Of a DNA stretch of 64,000 nt, positions 21,428 to 50,505 are shown one piece after another. The DNA lies in NCBI GenBank assembly GCA_964035545.1, contig OZ037771.1:5202628-5266627 (forward strand), written 5' to 3'. The translations under genes were made by a program, and so were the position numbers. The stretch is from Bugula neritina (lineage: Eukaryota; Bryozoa; Gymnolaemata; Cheilostomatida; Bugulidae). Every line of letters starts with the position of its first letter. Position 1 is the stretch's first letter. The notes under the pieces are model-generated. The model worked only from the letters and a program-made list of their open reading frames with translations, did not search any database and was not told where the DNA came from.

Positions 21428-23634
21428 ATCACCCAGGGAGGCCCGCGCGTCTGTCGCCCCGCTGGGCGCCGCGCGGAGATGCTGTGAAGTGGCGACCCCC
21501 GCGGCAAGTAGGCTCGAGCCACTCGCCGCCTGGGTCCTCTACGCCACTCCGGCACCAACACGGAGCCGGCAGACGGTTGACCACAGAGCCTGCGAGGGAA
21601 ACGGTACAAGCGCCGCAAGGCGTACCGCCCCAACCTCGGCAGCTGGTCAATAGTCGCCGCCAACCGTGGACCCCTCGACCCACAGCGAGGGAGGTGCAAC
21701 CACGGCACACTCAATTGCAGCCGCACGGAAGTAGCTACTTCCTACCAGGGAAGCTAGCCGGCAAGCCTGCCAACTTCCTCCTGGACTCCGGCTGCACCAC
21801 CAACCTCCTTAGCCGTCAGTTCTTTGACACCCTCAGCGCTAAGGTCAAGGACGGGTTGGCACCGTATGAGGGGGATCATGGCACCCTGGCAGACGGGTCG
21901 TGCATCCCCTTCTACGGCATTATTGAGCTAACTGGTTACGTCCGTAACCAGGCCATCCAAGAGACGTTTATCGTCGGGCAGCTCAACGAGGATGCTATCC
22001 TCGGGATGCCATTCTTACAACGACACGGTTGTCGCATCGATTTCAGTAAATCTGCGATAATCATGGGCGACAAGGAGCTCGCTTGTGTCGATAAGTTTGG
22101 TCGTCCTCTAGCGGGAGCAGTGCAGGTAGTACGAAGCTGTACTATACCAGGCCACTCCCGGGCTACCGTCCGCTGCAAGGTAGACGGTGGCCAAACCTCT
22201 AAGTTGGGAGTTGTCGAAAGTACGCACTCGAGAGTCCAACTTGCCCGTAGTTTTAGCCGGCTCACGGGGCAAGGAGAGATCTCAGTGCAGTGTGTCAACC
22301 CTTTCTCAGAGACAGTAGACCTACCACCCAGATCCATGCTGGGTCGCTTCCATCCTGTCCAGGAGGAAGCCATTGGGCCGTCGTCGGGAGCTACGACGGA
22401 AGGTCCTCAGCAGAGCCCGTCTCGAGGGCGGAGGACCGTCCCAACCCACGCCTCCCCTCCTCCAGGGACGCGTGGCTGCACAGGCAACGGGAAGCGCCAG
22501 GCTATGGCTAGGTTGCCACATGGTTACAGTGAGGCGTTCAGCCACACAGACCACGGAGCCCGCCTAAATAGAGCAGGCTGCCGTGAGGTACCACGGGCGG
22601 CGAGGACCGCCCCTGCTCAGCCACTCCAACAGAGGGCTGACACGCCCCCGGAGGCTGCCCAGAGCCTCCGCGCCAAACCTGTATGGGCTGGTAACGTCAG
22701 GGAGCTGCCGAAGCTCCAGGAATGCCTTCCTGGGGTGGTAGCCAACGTGTACCGAGCGAAACAGGAGGGGCGACGACCCAGTAGTACACAACGGCGACAG
22801 GGATGCGCCGAGTTACGGCTGTACTGTCAACGTTGGAGCTCTCTGCGGGTCGGGCCAGATAGTCTGCTAACCATGACCTTGGCCGCCAACAGCAGACAGC
22901 CAGCCAGGAAGAGGGTTGTCTGCCCAGTTGCCATCCGCCGGAAGTTGATACAAGACACCCACGAGGAGACTCACGGAGGAGTCCAAGGGGTGGTCACCAA
23001 GCTACAACTCCGGTGGTACTGGCCTAACATGGAACGGGATATCCGACGCAGAGTGAGACGGTGCAAAGTCTGCCAGACCAACAAGCATAGCCGTCTCCCT
23101 GGTGAAGTGGGGCGGCAGACGCGTTGTGCGAGAAGGTCTCGGCAGGCGGAGACTGTCAACCTGGCCGGAAACACCTCCATGACACGTCAGGAAGACTTGG
23201 CGAGGCGAGAAAGGCTACTTCCGTCCTTGAAAGTGCGCTCACCGCCCCCAACGTCAAGCCTGCCATCATCACCACTTCCGGAACCAGAAACAGGTCCGGA
23301 AGTGCAAAAACCCCCCGTGGGAGGGGCTCCGCAAGGAGATACCAACATAGGACCAGGACCACACACTAGGCAACTTCCAGCGTGTCTCAGAGACTGTGTA
23401 CGTGACCGCGGTATAAGCGGCAGTAACAAAAGTCTAGAGAGGCCTTGCATGGGAAAACAGGCAAAGAGCCGTGGGAGTCGTGATCACCACGAGAATTTCA
23501 ACTTTTGCCTCGGCGGAATCTCACACGAGATTCATCCGCTGGAAGTAAAAAGCCCTAGTCACGTTTCACAACCACGCTGTCCAGTCTTTTCCTATGTTGA
23601 TGCAGTCGAGAGTAGACGTGCCAGTAAACAGTAA
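21274..23634 (+). pseudogene. pol: Pol remnant: aspartic protease plus integrase zinc-binding domain, no RT
   Basis: Long frame overlapping gag. After a proline/arginine-rich lead it has a retropepsin-like region (NFLLDSGCTTNLLS with the catalytic DSG, later AILGMPFLQRHGC). Near 22930-23090 it has an integrase N-terminal zinc-binding domain (HEETHGG, RWYWPNMERDIRRRVRRCKVCQ; H-H-C-C). Between them, where reverse transcriptase and RNase H should be (usually more than 1 kb), only about 0.55 kb of unrecognisable sequence is found, and the DDE integrase core is missing after the zinc finger. The element therefore needed polymerase and integrase in trans, yet the frame stayed open for 786 codons. 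Confidence 0.8.
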
Positions 23635-23903
23635 TCAGTTACCACTCTCATTCCAAAATGTCTTACTATTCTGGATCGAAGGGTGAGTTAATTATGTTTT
23701 TGGTACGATAACTAGACTGCATCAGTCAGCTTAGCTACACTAGCTAGCTGGAGATTCGATAATGATAAACAGTGGTGGGAATACACGTCGACTTTGATTT
23801 TAAATAATCTGTCATAGCGAGTGTGTTCTCCATCAACTATTCATTAGCCTGAATCTCACGAGTGTAACTGAACAGAGTACCGGTCAGGCTGTACACGCCG
23901 ACG

Positions 23904-24710
23904 GTGCCTCAGTGTATAATCTTTAACACTGCTACTCTTTCAGATCACACTCGAGTGACCACCTCCCGGTCACGGGACCAGCCAACCTCTCTGTCTATGG
24001 AAGAAGAGCCTGTAATGGAGAATGGCATACCAGTAGTACTCCGCCGACGACACCGTTGGGTGTCACCCACGACAGAGAGGAGAATTGAAGAAGCCTGGGG
24101 ACCCAGTGGACCACACCGAACCTGCCAGGTCTGCTTTGAGGAGTGCCCGTCGCACCGCTCCCTGCGTTTACATGTAGACGCCCATTTCCTACTCCACTTC
24201 TGTCCCTGCGGGTTCCACGACGTCTACCCGTATCCCGTGACAGTACATAAGCTAAGCTGCTTCGCCGGAGAGAACCACACTGTTGATGAAGACAGTTTCC
24301 CCCTATACCTGGATGCCATCAAGCCAGTCATCAGGAAGGCTATCACCCTGGCCGCACTAACGTCAGGGTTTCACGTACTGCTACTATCTGCCCGCCATAA
24401 GTCCCCTATGGTTCAGGGCCCACCTCCTACCCCCGTCAACCCTAGCAACACCCCAGAAGTAGAAGAAACAACCATATCCCGTCTAACGGAGACCCCTACA
24501 ACCCCACCAAGGCCTAGCCAGCTGGCTAACGTAGAAAAGCGGCTTCTAAGACTGCAAGCCGAGTTCACACAACTTGCCCCTGACTTGCTGGATACGACGA
24601 CAGGTCTATACCAGTTGAAGGACTCAGTAGGGCGACTGAAGAGGTGGCTACGGGCCCGACAGGCTCGACACAGAGCACGGTCGCTACAAGAAGCAGAGTC
24701 CAACCAATGA
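23904..24710 (+). CDS. Accessory ORF of the LTR element with Cys/His motif
   Basis: 268-residue frame; the first clear ATG may be 23997 (MEEEPVMENG). It has a Cys/His-rich segment TCQVCFEECPSHRSLRLHVDAH followed by FCPCGFHD and a further H-x3-C, which looks like a C2H2-type finger pair. A hydrophobic stretch (AITLAALTSGFHVLLL) follows, then a proline/threonine-rich linker and a basic C-terminus (RLKRWLRARQARHRARS). It sits where env-like or extra ORFs occur in some Gypsy lineages. It is not an envelope as far as I can see. A nucleic-acid-binding role is plausible from the finger and basic tail, not shown. Confidence 0.6.
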   Translation: MPQCIIFNTATLSDHTRVTTSRSRDQPTSLSMEEEPVMENGIPVVLRRRHRWVSPTTERRIEEAWGPSGPHRTCQVCFEECPSHRSLRLHVDAHFLLHFCPCGFHDVYPYPVTVHKLSCFAGENHTVDEDSFPLYLDAIKPVIRKAITLAALTSGFHVLLLSARHKSPMVQGPPPTPVNPSNTPEVEETTISRLTETPTTPPRPSQLANVEKRLLRLQAEFTQLAPDLLDTTTGLYQLKDSVGRLKRWLRARQARHRARSLQEAESNQ

Positions 24711-24985
24711 GAATGCCTGGGGTAGGCACCTTCGTTGAGCTATAGCTCGTTTGGAATGTGACGAGCGCTCCGACATTGGCCCGCGTGCTGGTAAGCACCC
24801 TCTCTCTTAATAGCTGACTAGATGTGTGTGATCGATCACCCTGTTGTCTTCTAATGTAAACGTTGTCGTGTTTAACTATTTCTTTTCTTACTCTTTGTGG
24901 GTTTACTTATATATGTTTTCTTTTTTGGATTATTGTATGGTTTTTCATTATGTTTTTTTATTGTGTTATCAGAAAGTAGGGCTTT

Positions 24986-25001
24986 CTGCTGGGGGGGACG
25001 G
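24986..25001 (+). promoter_or_regulatory. Polypurine tract of the LTR element
   Basis: GCTGGGGGGGACGG lies immediately before the 3' LTR (TGTAGTGAG at 25002). Such G-rich tracts prime plus-strand synthesis. Confidence 0.75.
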
Positions 25002-25353
25002 TGTAGTGAGTAGTGCAAGTACAAATACAGGAATCGCCCTCTCCCTACTCTTGGAATACTTAGACTCTTATGTAGCAACCAATTAGCAGCTCCGGAAGAT
25101 ATGCTTCCGATTCACGTGACACTTCCCGGGTTATTAACATTATATCACGTTGTTGTAAGCGGAGGCTTGTAGTAGTAACATGTGTTAGTAGTTGACTCTT
25201 GTATAGGATAATTTGATGTGATGTTTGGTTTATGCTTTATTGTGGATAATAAATATAATTACTCGATAGCTACCCTAGTAATTGATAACAGAATAACCAG
25301 CTAACTATACGCAAGTAAATAACTCACGCTCAGTAATTGCACAAATTACTACA
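25002..25353 (+). repeat. 3' LTR (352 bp), different from the 5' LTR
   Basis: Starts TGTAGTGAGTAGTGCAAG and ends CAGTAATTGCACAAATTACTACA. It is 81 bp longer than the 5' LTR and not alignable over most of its length. The shared ends and the similar last 30 bp show that both belong to related families. Confidence 0.85.
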
Positions 25354-26198
25354 ATACGAATGTTGGTACAGATAAACTTGAAATTATTGACTTTCCATTT
25401 TTACTAAACCAAATTGCTTCTTCAGTGAATATTTAACACTATCATATTTGTACTGACATCTAAATAAGCTAGAATTCTATTATTCATTACTGTCACACAA
25501 AAACACTTTATTTTTTTTCACAGTAGTTAATACTATTTAATTCTTAATGTTGTAGTATATATTCTTATTTTTACTTGGTCATAGTGAATAATTATAATAA
25601 AGATATGTTAACCATTCAACAGACGGTATCAGTGCGCATCATTCATATGATATTTTTTTGCAGTATTTGAAAGTAGTACTTACCAGCATAGTGTATCAAT
25701 CCCACAGTGAAAAACGTTATGAGCAACTGAATAATACGGTGTTCATTTAACTCTCTCTGCAATCACTTGATAATCGCTATGTGAGGGTAATATATTAGTG
25801 TATTTAATCGGATTGTATGCGAAGTTCAATAGTATATATCTATTTAGAACACTCAACTAATCGCAGCAAACGCATCTTCAAGACTGATGATATATACAAT
25901 AGCTTTATAAAGATTCAATATGGTTATTACATTAACCATACTGGTTGCTTGCAAATAGCCATAAAGATAAGGTCTATTCATAACATAAAGGAAAACAGCA
26001 CAATAATACTATTTACAAAACATCTTACATAACCACATAACGCAATGTCATGCAAATTACAGTATATCAATGCAATTATCAATAAGACCTGAGAAAGTGT
26101 GCCAAACCGTTATAATAAATGCTGAGACAGTCTTGGTAGCTATGAATCTAACAAAGACTGTAAACTATTTCTAAACAGCTATGCCTCCTCAAGTGCGA

Positions 26199-26307
26199 TG
26201 TAAACTAATTGAAAATGCCCTATACAATTCTACCGACGATGTAAACTAGTTGAAAATGCCTTATACAATTCTACCGACGATGTAAACTAGTTGAAAAGTG
26301 GCTTCCT
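26199..26307 (-). repeat. 41-bp tandem units at the Polinton terminus
   Basis: The right end has three successive copies of a unit containing GATGTAAACTAGTTGAAAA followed by TGCCYTATACAATTCTACCG, spaced 41 bp. The left end has two (6557-6625). Terminal subrepeats of this type could be replication or integrase binding sites, but that is inference. Confidence 0.75.
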
Positions 26308-26316
26308 AACTTAATA

Positions 26317-26700
26317 GAATTTGCCTCCAACAAAAGATGAATTAAATTTGCATGTAAAAAGAGCAGATTATCAGGTAGTCATTTGGAGAAGGTAACAACA
26401 GCCTATCTTGATGCACCACCCCCAGAACTTTATGAAAAGATTGTTGAGAATCATGGCAACATAAATATAAAGTAGATGATTCAAGCTTCCGCACCTGAGC
26501 ATGTGTATTGCAAAGTTTAAACTGCTCCTGTAAGACTAGCTGCAACATATCAAGATGTGGATGTCAGAAATCTCAAATGCTGTGCATGCACTGATGTTTG
26601 TCAATGTAAGGATGTCTGAAAAGAAGCTCTATATTGGGGAAGAAGCTGGTGAAACTGATGGCAGTGACAATGATGGCGAGAATACTTTTTCATAATAAAG
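26317..26700 (+). pseudogene. Degenerate fragment of a CXC-type (tesmin-like) invertebrate repeat protein
   Basis: Directly right of the Polinton. Translating through stops and shifts gives LPPTKDELNLHVKRADYQVVIW, later a PAPE-like piece and KCCACTDVCQC. The combination 'LPPT....L..H..RA.YQ...W', 'APE.V' and a cysteine-rich C-x-C tail is one I associate with many repeated invertebrate ORFs ending in CXC motifs. Several stops and frameshifts mean it is dead. It ends near GATGGCGAGAATAC before 26700. Confidence 0.45.
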
Positions 26701-27040
26701 CATTATTTTTAGACATTTGTTATATATTTTGCTGCAACCAATTTGATTTTGATAATCTCTCATGCTTCTGTTCCTCTAAATAATTTTACAGAATCTTGTT
26801 GATTTTTGCAGACGTTTAATGGCTACCGGACAGACTAGCAAATGGTTCACTTGGGCTGAGCTCAAAAGATTTCAATATTTATTCATTTCAACATTTATTT
26901 TGTACTATAATTTTATAAATATAGTTTTTTCACACATCAGCATGACTTCGATTTTATTTTTGTATAAATAGCTTGGTCAAACATGATTATTCTGCATGCT
27001 TATGCCGCATGCAATATGTCGATTCATAACAAACACATAT
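26701..27040. other. Intergenic, nothing recognised
   Basis: AT-rich sequence without splice-flanked exon or repeat that I can identify. Confidence 0.5.
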
Positions 27041-27749
27041 GTTTATATAAACAACTTGGTTTTAATTTGAGATAGAGTCTTGCAGTCTTTAAATTCAACA
27101 TCAGCATAGAATTCTAAATAAGAGGCAATTATTTTTGGTATTTCAGCAAATATTTTTTCTTCAAGATAGCTTGATAAAAATGGATACTATTTTGCACAAT
27201 CCACATTTCTTTATATCACCCTTCTAAAACGTCGATTTGTTTTTTGCAATAATTTGAATTTAGGTAGAGATAGAATTCTAAAGTTTGTAGATTTAAAATC
27301 AGCACAAAATTCTGATCTAAAAACAACTTTTTTTGAGTGGCCATTTAGTGAAATGTAATAAGCCAATTTTTTGAGCACTTTTTGGGAGGTTACTTCTAGA
27401 CTATATATGTTTATATAAACAACTTGGTTATAATTTGAGATAGCCTCTTGCAGTCTTTAAATTCAGTATCAGCATAGAATTCTAAATAAGAGGCAATTAT
27501 TTTTGGTATTTCAACAAATTTTTTTTTTTCAAGATAGCTTGATAAAATTGGATACTATTTTGCACAATTCACAGATGCCGATTTGTTTTTTGCAATATCT
27601 TGAGTTTGGGTAGAGATAGAATTGTAGAGTTTTTAGATTCAGAATCAGCACAAAATTTTGATCTAGAAACAACTTTTTTTGAGTGGCTACCTAGTAAAGT
27701 GTAATAAGCCAATTTTTTGAGCACTTTTTGGGAGGTTACTTCTAGACTA
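27041..27749 (+). repeat. Direct repeat, two copies of about 350 bp
   Basis: Copy 1 (27041-27405) and copy 2 (27407-27749) both start TGTTTATATAAACAACTTGGTT and both end TTTTTGGGAGGTTACTTCTAGACTA. They share ordered blocks throughout; copy 2 lacks a short piece after TTTGCACAAT. A reverse-oriented relative is at 4770-5380. The function is unknown; possibly a tandem unit of a larger transposon or satellite. Confidence 0.8.
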
Positions 27750-28412
27750 AAGGCAATGTTTATTAGGGAGAGGGGTGAAGCCGTGAAGGGTGTATATATT
27801 ATGGTCTACACTATACATTCTAGTAGAATGTAAAGTGTAGACCATGGGTGCTCAACCTGTTTTGGGAAAAGGCCGTAAAAAAGCCTGTGCCACCAAAAAG
27901 GCCACTAGAAAATTCAGTGTCAATTTTACTGTCAAAACCCTCCATATAATTATATCATTAATTAAAGCCTATTTTCAAATTTATATGTATTTATTTTGTT
28001 ACGAAAAACAGATCCAGGAGAATAACTTGATTTGTTCATAAAAGTAAGCATTTTTTGTACAGTTTGATAACTTGGTTTAATATCCGATGCTGATATGTGA
28101 AGAATATCGCCCAAATAGGAGTCCGTTAGTCTCAATCTGAATTTACTTTTAGCATACCCCATTCAAGAGAATAACTGTTCACATCAATATGTACTAGCAG
28201 CCATGATTCATATAGTAAACTTGGGAATTAGTGAAAAGCAAAATTTAGGAAGGATTGAAACTGAACTAAATTTTTATTTTACAAAGAGACCAAAAGGCCA
28301 CATTTGCCAGCTCAAAAGGCCGCCAAAAGTCAGAAAGCCGCAGGTTGAGCATGGCTGGTGTAGACCCATAATATATACACCCTTCACCCCTCTCCCTAAT
28401 AAACATTGCCTT
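27750..28412. mobile_element. Foldback (near-palindromic) MITE, split by a hAT element
   Basis: Left arm AAGGCAATGTTTATTAGGGA... and right arm ...TAAACATTGCCTT are reverse complements over about 55-65 bp. Without the inserted hAT element (27843-28357 plus one 8-bp duplication) the element is about 140 bp and folds on itself around a centre at 27823. It probably moves by a DNA transposase in trans; the family is not identified. Confidence 0.75.
27843..28357. mobile_element. hAT-type non-autonomous element (515 bp)
   Basis: The ends CATGGGTGCTCAACCTG and CAGGTTGAGCATGGCTG are imperfect inverted repeats. An 8-bp target-site duplication GTGTAGAC flanks it (27835-27842 and 28358-28365). 8-bp duplications and a C-A-G-like end are hAT hallmarks. 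There is no transposase frame. Confidence 0.85.
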
Positions 28413-28435
28413 AATAATTAATAAGCATATTAAAA

Positions 28436-28478
28436 AAAAGTGAAAGAGTGTAGAATGATTCTACATTCTTTCACTTTT
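28436..28478. repeat. 43-bp near-perfect palindrome
   Basis: The arms AAAAGTGAAAGAGTGTAGAAT and its reverse complement have a single mismatch and almost no spacer. It lies 24 bp after the foldback MITE. It could be the remnant of another foldback element. Confidence 0.8.
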
Positions 28479-28479
28479 G

Positions 28480-30127
28480 TCTATTTAACTGTTTCTGATT
28501 TCACACTGAAAACTTAGGTTTTACATGCTAAATAATACAAGAAAAATCTGTATGTAAAGCAAATATTATTATTGTATCATAGTTATATAAATAATAAATT
28601 GGAAACTGGACTTATGAAGTCATATTTACATGCATTTTGTTCATATATCGGAACCAACATTAATCAATTATAATAAACGTTACTGTAACATGTACACATA
28701 TATAAAGGCACATGTAAAAATATATAGTAATGCACACATGTATATATTGTAAAGCACGCATATTATCGCAATGCATGTAGATGTACCATATATGATAATT
28801 GGCATTCGGCTGTAAAAGAAGGCAATGCAGGGTATTTTCAATTTAAATATTGTTGTCTAATAAAGTACCCAACAGCCATAAGTCTTATGATATTGCTCTC
28901 AATGTCAAATGTGTGCCCAATGTAAAGGCCATTGCCTTTAACATGATTACAGGAAATTGTAGTAAATTGTGTTTGTTTATAAAAATCATCAATAAACTTT
29001 GAGTGTTTCCAGTGCTTCTGTCAATATTACACAATATGAGGTGTAAGCACAGTATGTTATGTTTGATTCTTTCAAATTAAAAACTATATAACTTTACGTT
29101 GCTTTTTAAGAGTTATGCTCCCTTTATGTGTTGCGCTTTTCATAAATAATTCAAGGTCACTTTCATAAATATTAAAGAACAATAAAACAAAAGCTTGGTG
29201 ACACAAGAACATAACACAGTGCAACAGTATATGAACATATTGGTGTGATGCAGTAATTTTGACTTGAGAGTTAAAGTTGTACAAAACCCTATCAATAAAA
29301 TTTATGACAGTTTGTTTTAAATTAATGCAGCATTGAGTTATTGTCAACTATAAAGTTAAAGTATTTATACCAACATAGATCAATATGAGTTATATTCAGC
29401 GCTTTTACATCCTCACATTAATCAAATAGCGAATAGTTAGTCTACTGCTTTCTTAGCATTGCACTTTGGATGTTTATATTTTTGCTTTATGTTTTAAGCA
29501 TAACCTTTGCCTTTTACTTTTATGCAAAAGAGCAAAATTCCAGAAACCTATTTACAAACAGTTTTATGTTTAGAAGACTGTCAAAAAAGTTCAAACCTAC
29601 AGTGTGCTTTACCTACATGGAGATAAACACTTCCGTCGAAAGAAAACAAATTTGTGTAATAGTAAGAGATTCACTTAAACATATATATCACTTAAACCAA
29701 TTCAACTCATACATCATAAGCAGAGCAGATAATTATTTTAACAGTTGCGATAAGCAGATATTGTATTTAAAAATAACTGCATGCCAGCAACAAACAATTG
29801 CCAAGCAAGTTTAAAAACTGCCAGTCTACACTAACCAACATCTACCAGGTTTTAATTGCTACTTAATTTTTTTGATATGTGCGTCAACTTTTAGAAATAC
29901 AATACAACACTGATAGGAGAATGAATATTTTATTGACTGGTACAGATAAATAATCTAATCCACAAGCAAAGCTCTTTCTGCAGTCTATAATAACCAGCTT
30001 AGACAATTTGAAACTCTTACACATTTCTAAAAATCCTACTGATATTAGTTGAACAAGATATCCCTAGGATATTCAACTTCATCAAAACAATTCATAGTTG
30101 AGTGCAACTGTACTCTGGTCTCCCAGT
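28480..30127. other. Intergenic downstream of the ABCC gene
   Basis: AT-rich; open frames up to 114 codons (29470-29814) show no recognisable protein and a composition typical of random AT-rich sequence. A minus-strand AATAAA at 29929-29934, about 195 bp past the ABCC stop, is a plausible polyadenylation signal. Confidence 0.5.
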
Positions 30128-49083
<18,956 letters not shown>

Positions 49084-50500
49084 TTCTAAATAAAGCTACC
49101 AAAGATTAGAATGTAACATTTCATAATGCTCTCTGCATCTGAACACTTTTTGTCCTCAAGTTAATTTACAATTTTCTGTATTGGTTATCCCAGCTACCAG
49201 AACCAGACGTAAATAGTATCAAAGAGAACTTATTTGAAATCTAGCCAGAATTAGAGAAATCAACTTGAGCTCATGTGGATTGTAAATATACTTTTGCTAA
49301 AATTTGAAACTACATAGAATAGTGCATACCATTCTCAGATATAACTGTTTTAATTTACAGTAATAATAAGCAAACATGGTGTTTAACAAACTTTGAGATT
49401 AATTTCAGGAATGGTAAATACTATTTTAGTATTGAACACTGTATATTTGGTCTTCACTAATATTTGAATTAGTATTTTCTCTCAAAATCGGTATACAGGG
49501 GTTTTTCACTCATGGTGAAAAGCAAAATACAATAATTTGAGATTTTTAGATTTCATTGACAAATAAAATAATTAAAAATCTTCCTCATTTCTATAGTTAT
49601 TTATACACATGTGCAAGTTTATTATTGACCAACTAATTAAAAATAAGGGGCAGAACTTATTCAAACTACAGCTGCAAAACAATACAATATTTGCTTATAT
49701 AGTAACAAACCCAGGGTCAGCAAAAGCTCTTTATATATGATAAAAGGCATAGTTTGATTTTATTATTTATTAAAGGTTCTGTAATATGAATATATAAATT
49801 AAAATATGCAGTGTTTCTTCCAAGTAATAATTGACAGCAGTATTTTGATTGCTAACAGCACTTTGCCTACAGAATAAACTTAGCGGGCAATGAGCATGGC
49901 TTTTAAAATGATGGCTATTTTTAGAATAATCATCAAAAACATTTCTGTGATTAGTTACTGGTATGTACGTGTTGCCCCTCATTCTGAACAGATAGGAATA
50001 ATAGTTATAACCACTTGTTAATATGCAGCAGCTATACTAACTAACAGCACAGTATATTTTAAGTATGCTCACTCTTAGTTGGTTGAGAAAACTTTTTTCT
50101 CTTCTTTGTCAGAATTGTTTCTAATCAGTTACCTATGGGTATAGGCTGTGGTAATCCACCTAAACTCATTATCTATAAAACATGAACACAAATTATACTG
50201 CACACAGCAATACAAATTTATGTTTTTCCTACGTAGATATTGCTTCTTCTTTTAATTTTCGACAGAAATGCTAAATTTTCATAGCTATCAAAACCTGTAA
50301 ATAATACTTAGTAATTCAGCTATAAATAGCATAAAACTTTGTATAAAAGAATTGGTTAGCAGTTTATAGACTGCTTCTATAACTGTTTTTTTTTTAGAAT
50401 AAAATCTGCTTCAACATATAAACATTTACGACGAAAACTTGTATTCCAAGTACAAGAGAACGATTTTTTGTAGACCGTCTATCATGTATTGAGAGTAAAC
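49084..50500. other. Upstream region of the ABCC gene
   Basis: AT-rich, no coding exon recognised. TTTAG at 49086-49090 (minus strand) just before the ATG could be an acceptor of a 5' UTR intron. No promoter element can be assigned. Confidence 0.4.
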
Positions 50501-50505
50501 ATGTG

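Larger units (their letters stand above)
20172..25353 (+). mobile_element. LTR retrotransposon (Gypsy-like), non-autonomous, nested in Polinton
   Basis: 5,182 bp. The ends are TGTAGTG...ACTACA, a TG...CA pair with short inverted termini. The target-site duplication is ATAC (20168-20171 and 25354-25357). The uninterrupted left Polinton repeat shows the empty site with a single ATAC, which fixes the boundaries. Contents: 5' LTR, primer-binding site, gag, a pol-like frame with protease and integrase zinc-binding remnants but no reverse transcriptase or RNase H that I can see, an extra ORF with a zinc-finger-like motif, polypurine tract, and 3' LTR. The GC content is much higher than the AT-rich surroundings. 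The two LTRs are not alike in length or internal sequence. Confidence 0.93.
6557..26307 (+). mobile_element. Polinton/Maverick DNA transposon, decayed, with nested LTR element
   Basis: The element begins AGGAAGCCACTTTTC and ends with its reverse complement; AG...CT termini are normal for Polintons. Total length is 19.75 kb, or about 14.6 kb without the LTR element at 20172-25353, which fits the usual 15-20 kb. It encodes the diagnostic set: protein-primed type family-B DNA polymerase, FtsK/HerA-like packaging ATPase, retroviral-type integrase with chromodomain, adenovirus-type cysteine protease and capsid proteins. Plus-strand order is polymerase, ATPase, three small ORFs, integrase, capsid, protease. 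The terminal inverted repeats are unusually long and carry genes. No 6-bp target-site duplication is visible. Polymerase lesions, two damaged proteases and a fused, shortened capsid gene indicate a dead copy. Confidence 0.95.
18927..26307 (-). repeat. Polinton right terminal inverted repeat, split by LTR element
   Basis: Counterpart of 6557-8712. It consists of 18927-20171 (capsid C-terminal half and protease) and 25358-26307 (protease tail and terminus), separated by the LTR retrotransposon. It is about 41 bp longer than the left repeat because of one extra copy of a terminal tandem unit. The high similarity between the arms points to recent duplication or gene conversion between the two ends. 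Confidence 0.9.

Noticed and set aside
21382-23450. Several Arg/Gly/Pro-rich minus-strand frames in the LTR element
   Set aside because: GC-rich shadows of the gag-pol frames.
29470-29814. 114-codon frame downstream of the ABCC gene
   Set aside because: AT-driven composition, no motif, no homologous feature, no splice context.
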